From contig VXAI01000020.1 of NCBI GenBank assembly GCA_013399305.1, positions 3,876,545-3,940,544 on the forward strand: a DNA stretch of 64,000 nucleotides, written 5' to 3'. Under the pieces are notes generated by a model. It saw only the letters and a program-made list of their open reading frames with translations, had not been told where the DNA came from and ran no database searches. Shown piece by piece: positions 62,371 through 64,000 of this stretch (positions within the stretch are counted from its first letter, which is position 1; every line of letters starts with the position of its first letter). A program made the position numbers and the translations under genes. This DNA comes from Rostratula benghalensis (Eukaryota; Chordata; Aves; Charadriiformes; Rostratulidae).

Positions 62371-64000
62371 TGCTGGAAATGGTTCTTATAATCTTTTATT
62401 TTCTTTTTCTTCATTTCTTCTTTGGTGAAATTCTGTACTTTAAGGGTAATAATTGAGATAATCCAGTTCCTCTTAGAAAAAGAATGTGTTTACAAATTTT
62501 CTAAAAAAAATGGTGATTGCAGTGTCTGAGAAAATAAATTACTAAAGGTTTCTAGGGACTGGGGGAAACTCATCTTTTAATATATATGAAACATGTACGT
62601 GGCATAAAATGTTCCATATTGCTAATGGCAATCTTTTATTTGGTGTACTTTCTATAATGTTCATCTAATTTAGCAAAAAATAATCTTTGTTTTTTCATTT
62701 TGATTAATATTTCAAAATTATTTCAGCTGCTTTTTCCCTCAGTTCTGTTTTTCCTGCATTCTTTAGTGTCATTATTGTTTTGGTTGGTTGCAATTGGTAT
62801 TTTTGCTGTTTCTTGGTTAGGTAAAAGCTACCATATATTCATTTTTCATGAGTTTTCATGATGCTGGAACTCTATCAAATTAATATGAGAAGAAAGAAAA
62901 CACAGAGGCATGCATATACCTTCAAAGAAAACTCACTAATAATGTGGATAAATACCCTTGTGAATAACTTTATAGCATTTACTCAATTATAGTTTTCTTT
63001 AATTACTCCTTGGAAACTGTAAACTTAAATCTGTTGTCTCACTTAATTAGGCTTTTTGTTTTTAATCCAGCTTGCATTTTATTGGTTATTTCCAGACCTC
63101 TATTGTTAAAATGGCAGAAGTTTAATTATTTCTTCATTTGCATGTAAAAACATCATCATTAATGACATTACAAAAAGGAAAACAGCTTCATTCTTTGAAG
63201 TAACAAAGGGATTGTACCCAGTCTTTAAAAAAGTAATCTTGCATCCACTTTGTTTTATCCTGTTTAGAATCTTTGTGCTTGCTAACTGATGTATCATTTT
63301 ATACACTAGCAATTAAAAGGAAAAATGGGGCTGATTGAAAGCATTGATTTTGGATTAAAAACAATGAATTCGTCCAACTATGAGCTAGTGTTCATATTGT
63401 TTGTTATTTAGAATTATTCAGGAAGCAGTTGCATCATTTATGCAAATATCAGTGTATCTTCAAGTGTTCAGAGGATCTTAGAATGTGCAATTAATTGTGC
63501 TAAACTTCTTATTTGAGAAGGATTATCCATTATTTTCCCACTTAAAGGACCTCTTTTTGTCATCACAAGGCATAGGACCCATAGTTAGGGACTAGCAATT
63601 TTCTTAGGTAGGCAGACTGTAAAAACGGCACACAGATCTTATCCAAAAAGATCTCTGTCTAAATGTAAGCTGAGGGGTCACGTGCAGACCAGGGAGGACA
63701 AAGAGAACATATAGCTTATTAAGAAACTTCATTGTCATATCAATGACAAGGAGAGTTATTTTCAAGCTTTTTGTTAGGTTTTACATTGAAGGGAAAGAGT
63801 TTTGAAAGAGAAGAGGTTAGTCCTGCTACTTCTCAAGATACAGTCTCCCAAGTGTGAGAAATAGTGTCTGTAAGCACTTGATATTTTAACACAGGAACAA
63901 CAGAGGCAGGCATAACCAGAAGTGGGAGCCAGTAATGAGTGAAAGGTGATAATATGTAGGGAGGGAGGTAGCTGTGAAAGGCTTTGAAAATGAGGAATGA
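62371..64000. other. No gene seen to window end
   Basis: Unique AT-rich DNA. An octamer-like TTATGCAAAT lies at about 63439-63448. The last 200 bases are purine-rich and may be an old repeat, but I could not name it. Confidence 0.5.

Noticed and set aside
63850..64000. Purine-rich end of window that vaguely recalls an ancient amniote interspersed repeat
   Set aside because: I could not tie it to a named family, and the similarity is only to remembered fragments; a repeat-library search is needed.
1..64000. Search for tRNA, U6, 5S and CRISPR-type arrays
   Set aside because: No B-box-like GGTTCGAATCC, no U6 core and no regularly spaced direct repeats were seen by eye; a covariance-model scan would be decisive.

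Overview
This window looks like a bird (sauropsid) genome assembly. The diagnostic evidence is a set of CR1 LINE fragments in both orientations, including an avian-type CR1 ORF2 C-terminus with its 3' terminal repeat and a decayed CR1 ORF1, plus one avian ERVL-type solo LTR. The sequence is AT-rich, CpG-poor and dense with stops on both strands. I see no bacterial-style gene organisation, no confidently identifiable protein-coding exon of a host gene, and no rRNA, tRNA or CRISPR array. Most long open frames start at non-ATG codons or lie in low-complexity or transposon DNA. The window is best read as a gene desert or part of a very long intron.

Layout. 1-1.9 kb is repeat-rich: a (CTTC)n microsatellite, a reverse-strand CR1 3' end, a G/T-rich tract, and a forward CR1 3' end that still carries a 137-codon open piece of ORF2. 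2-13.8 kb is unique AT-rich DNA with an A/C-rich simple tract near 5.4 kb, a candidate conserved noncoding block near 9.1 kb and a 15-base assembly gap at 13.2 kb. A reverse CR1 3' end lies at 13.8-14.1 kb. 14.1-21.2 kb is unique. 21.3-22.0 kb is a frameshifted CR1 ORF1 on the minus strand, and a short CR1 end sits at 24.25 kb. 24.4-59.8 kb is mostly unique, with small simple repeats, several candidate conserved noncoding blocks, an unexplained GC-rich segment at 56.9-57.3 kb, and two small candidate exons with good splice signals (38.1 and 53.3 kb). A solo ERV LTR lies at about 59.9-60.4 kb, followed by a (TG)n microsatellite and more unique DNA.

No genes here can be shown to work together. 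The recognisable coding sequence belongs to decayed retroelements. If the region has a function it is probably regulatory (distal enhancers) or carries exons of a long noncoding or long-intron gene, which needs alignment and RNA data to test. I found no convincing novel system. The best leads are the candidate exon at 53.3 kb, the GC-rich orphan segment at 57 kb and the candidate conserved noncoding block at 54.6 kb.
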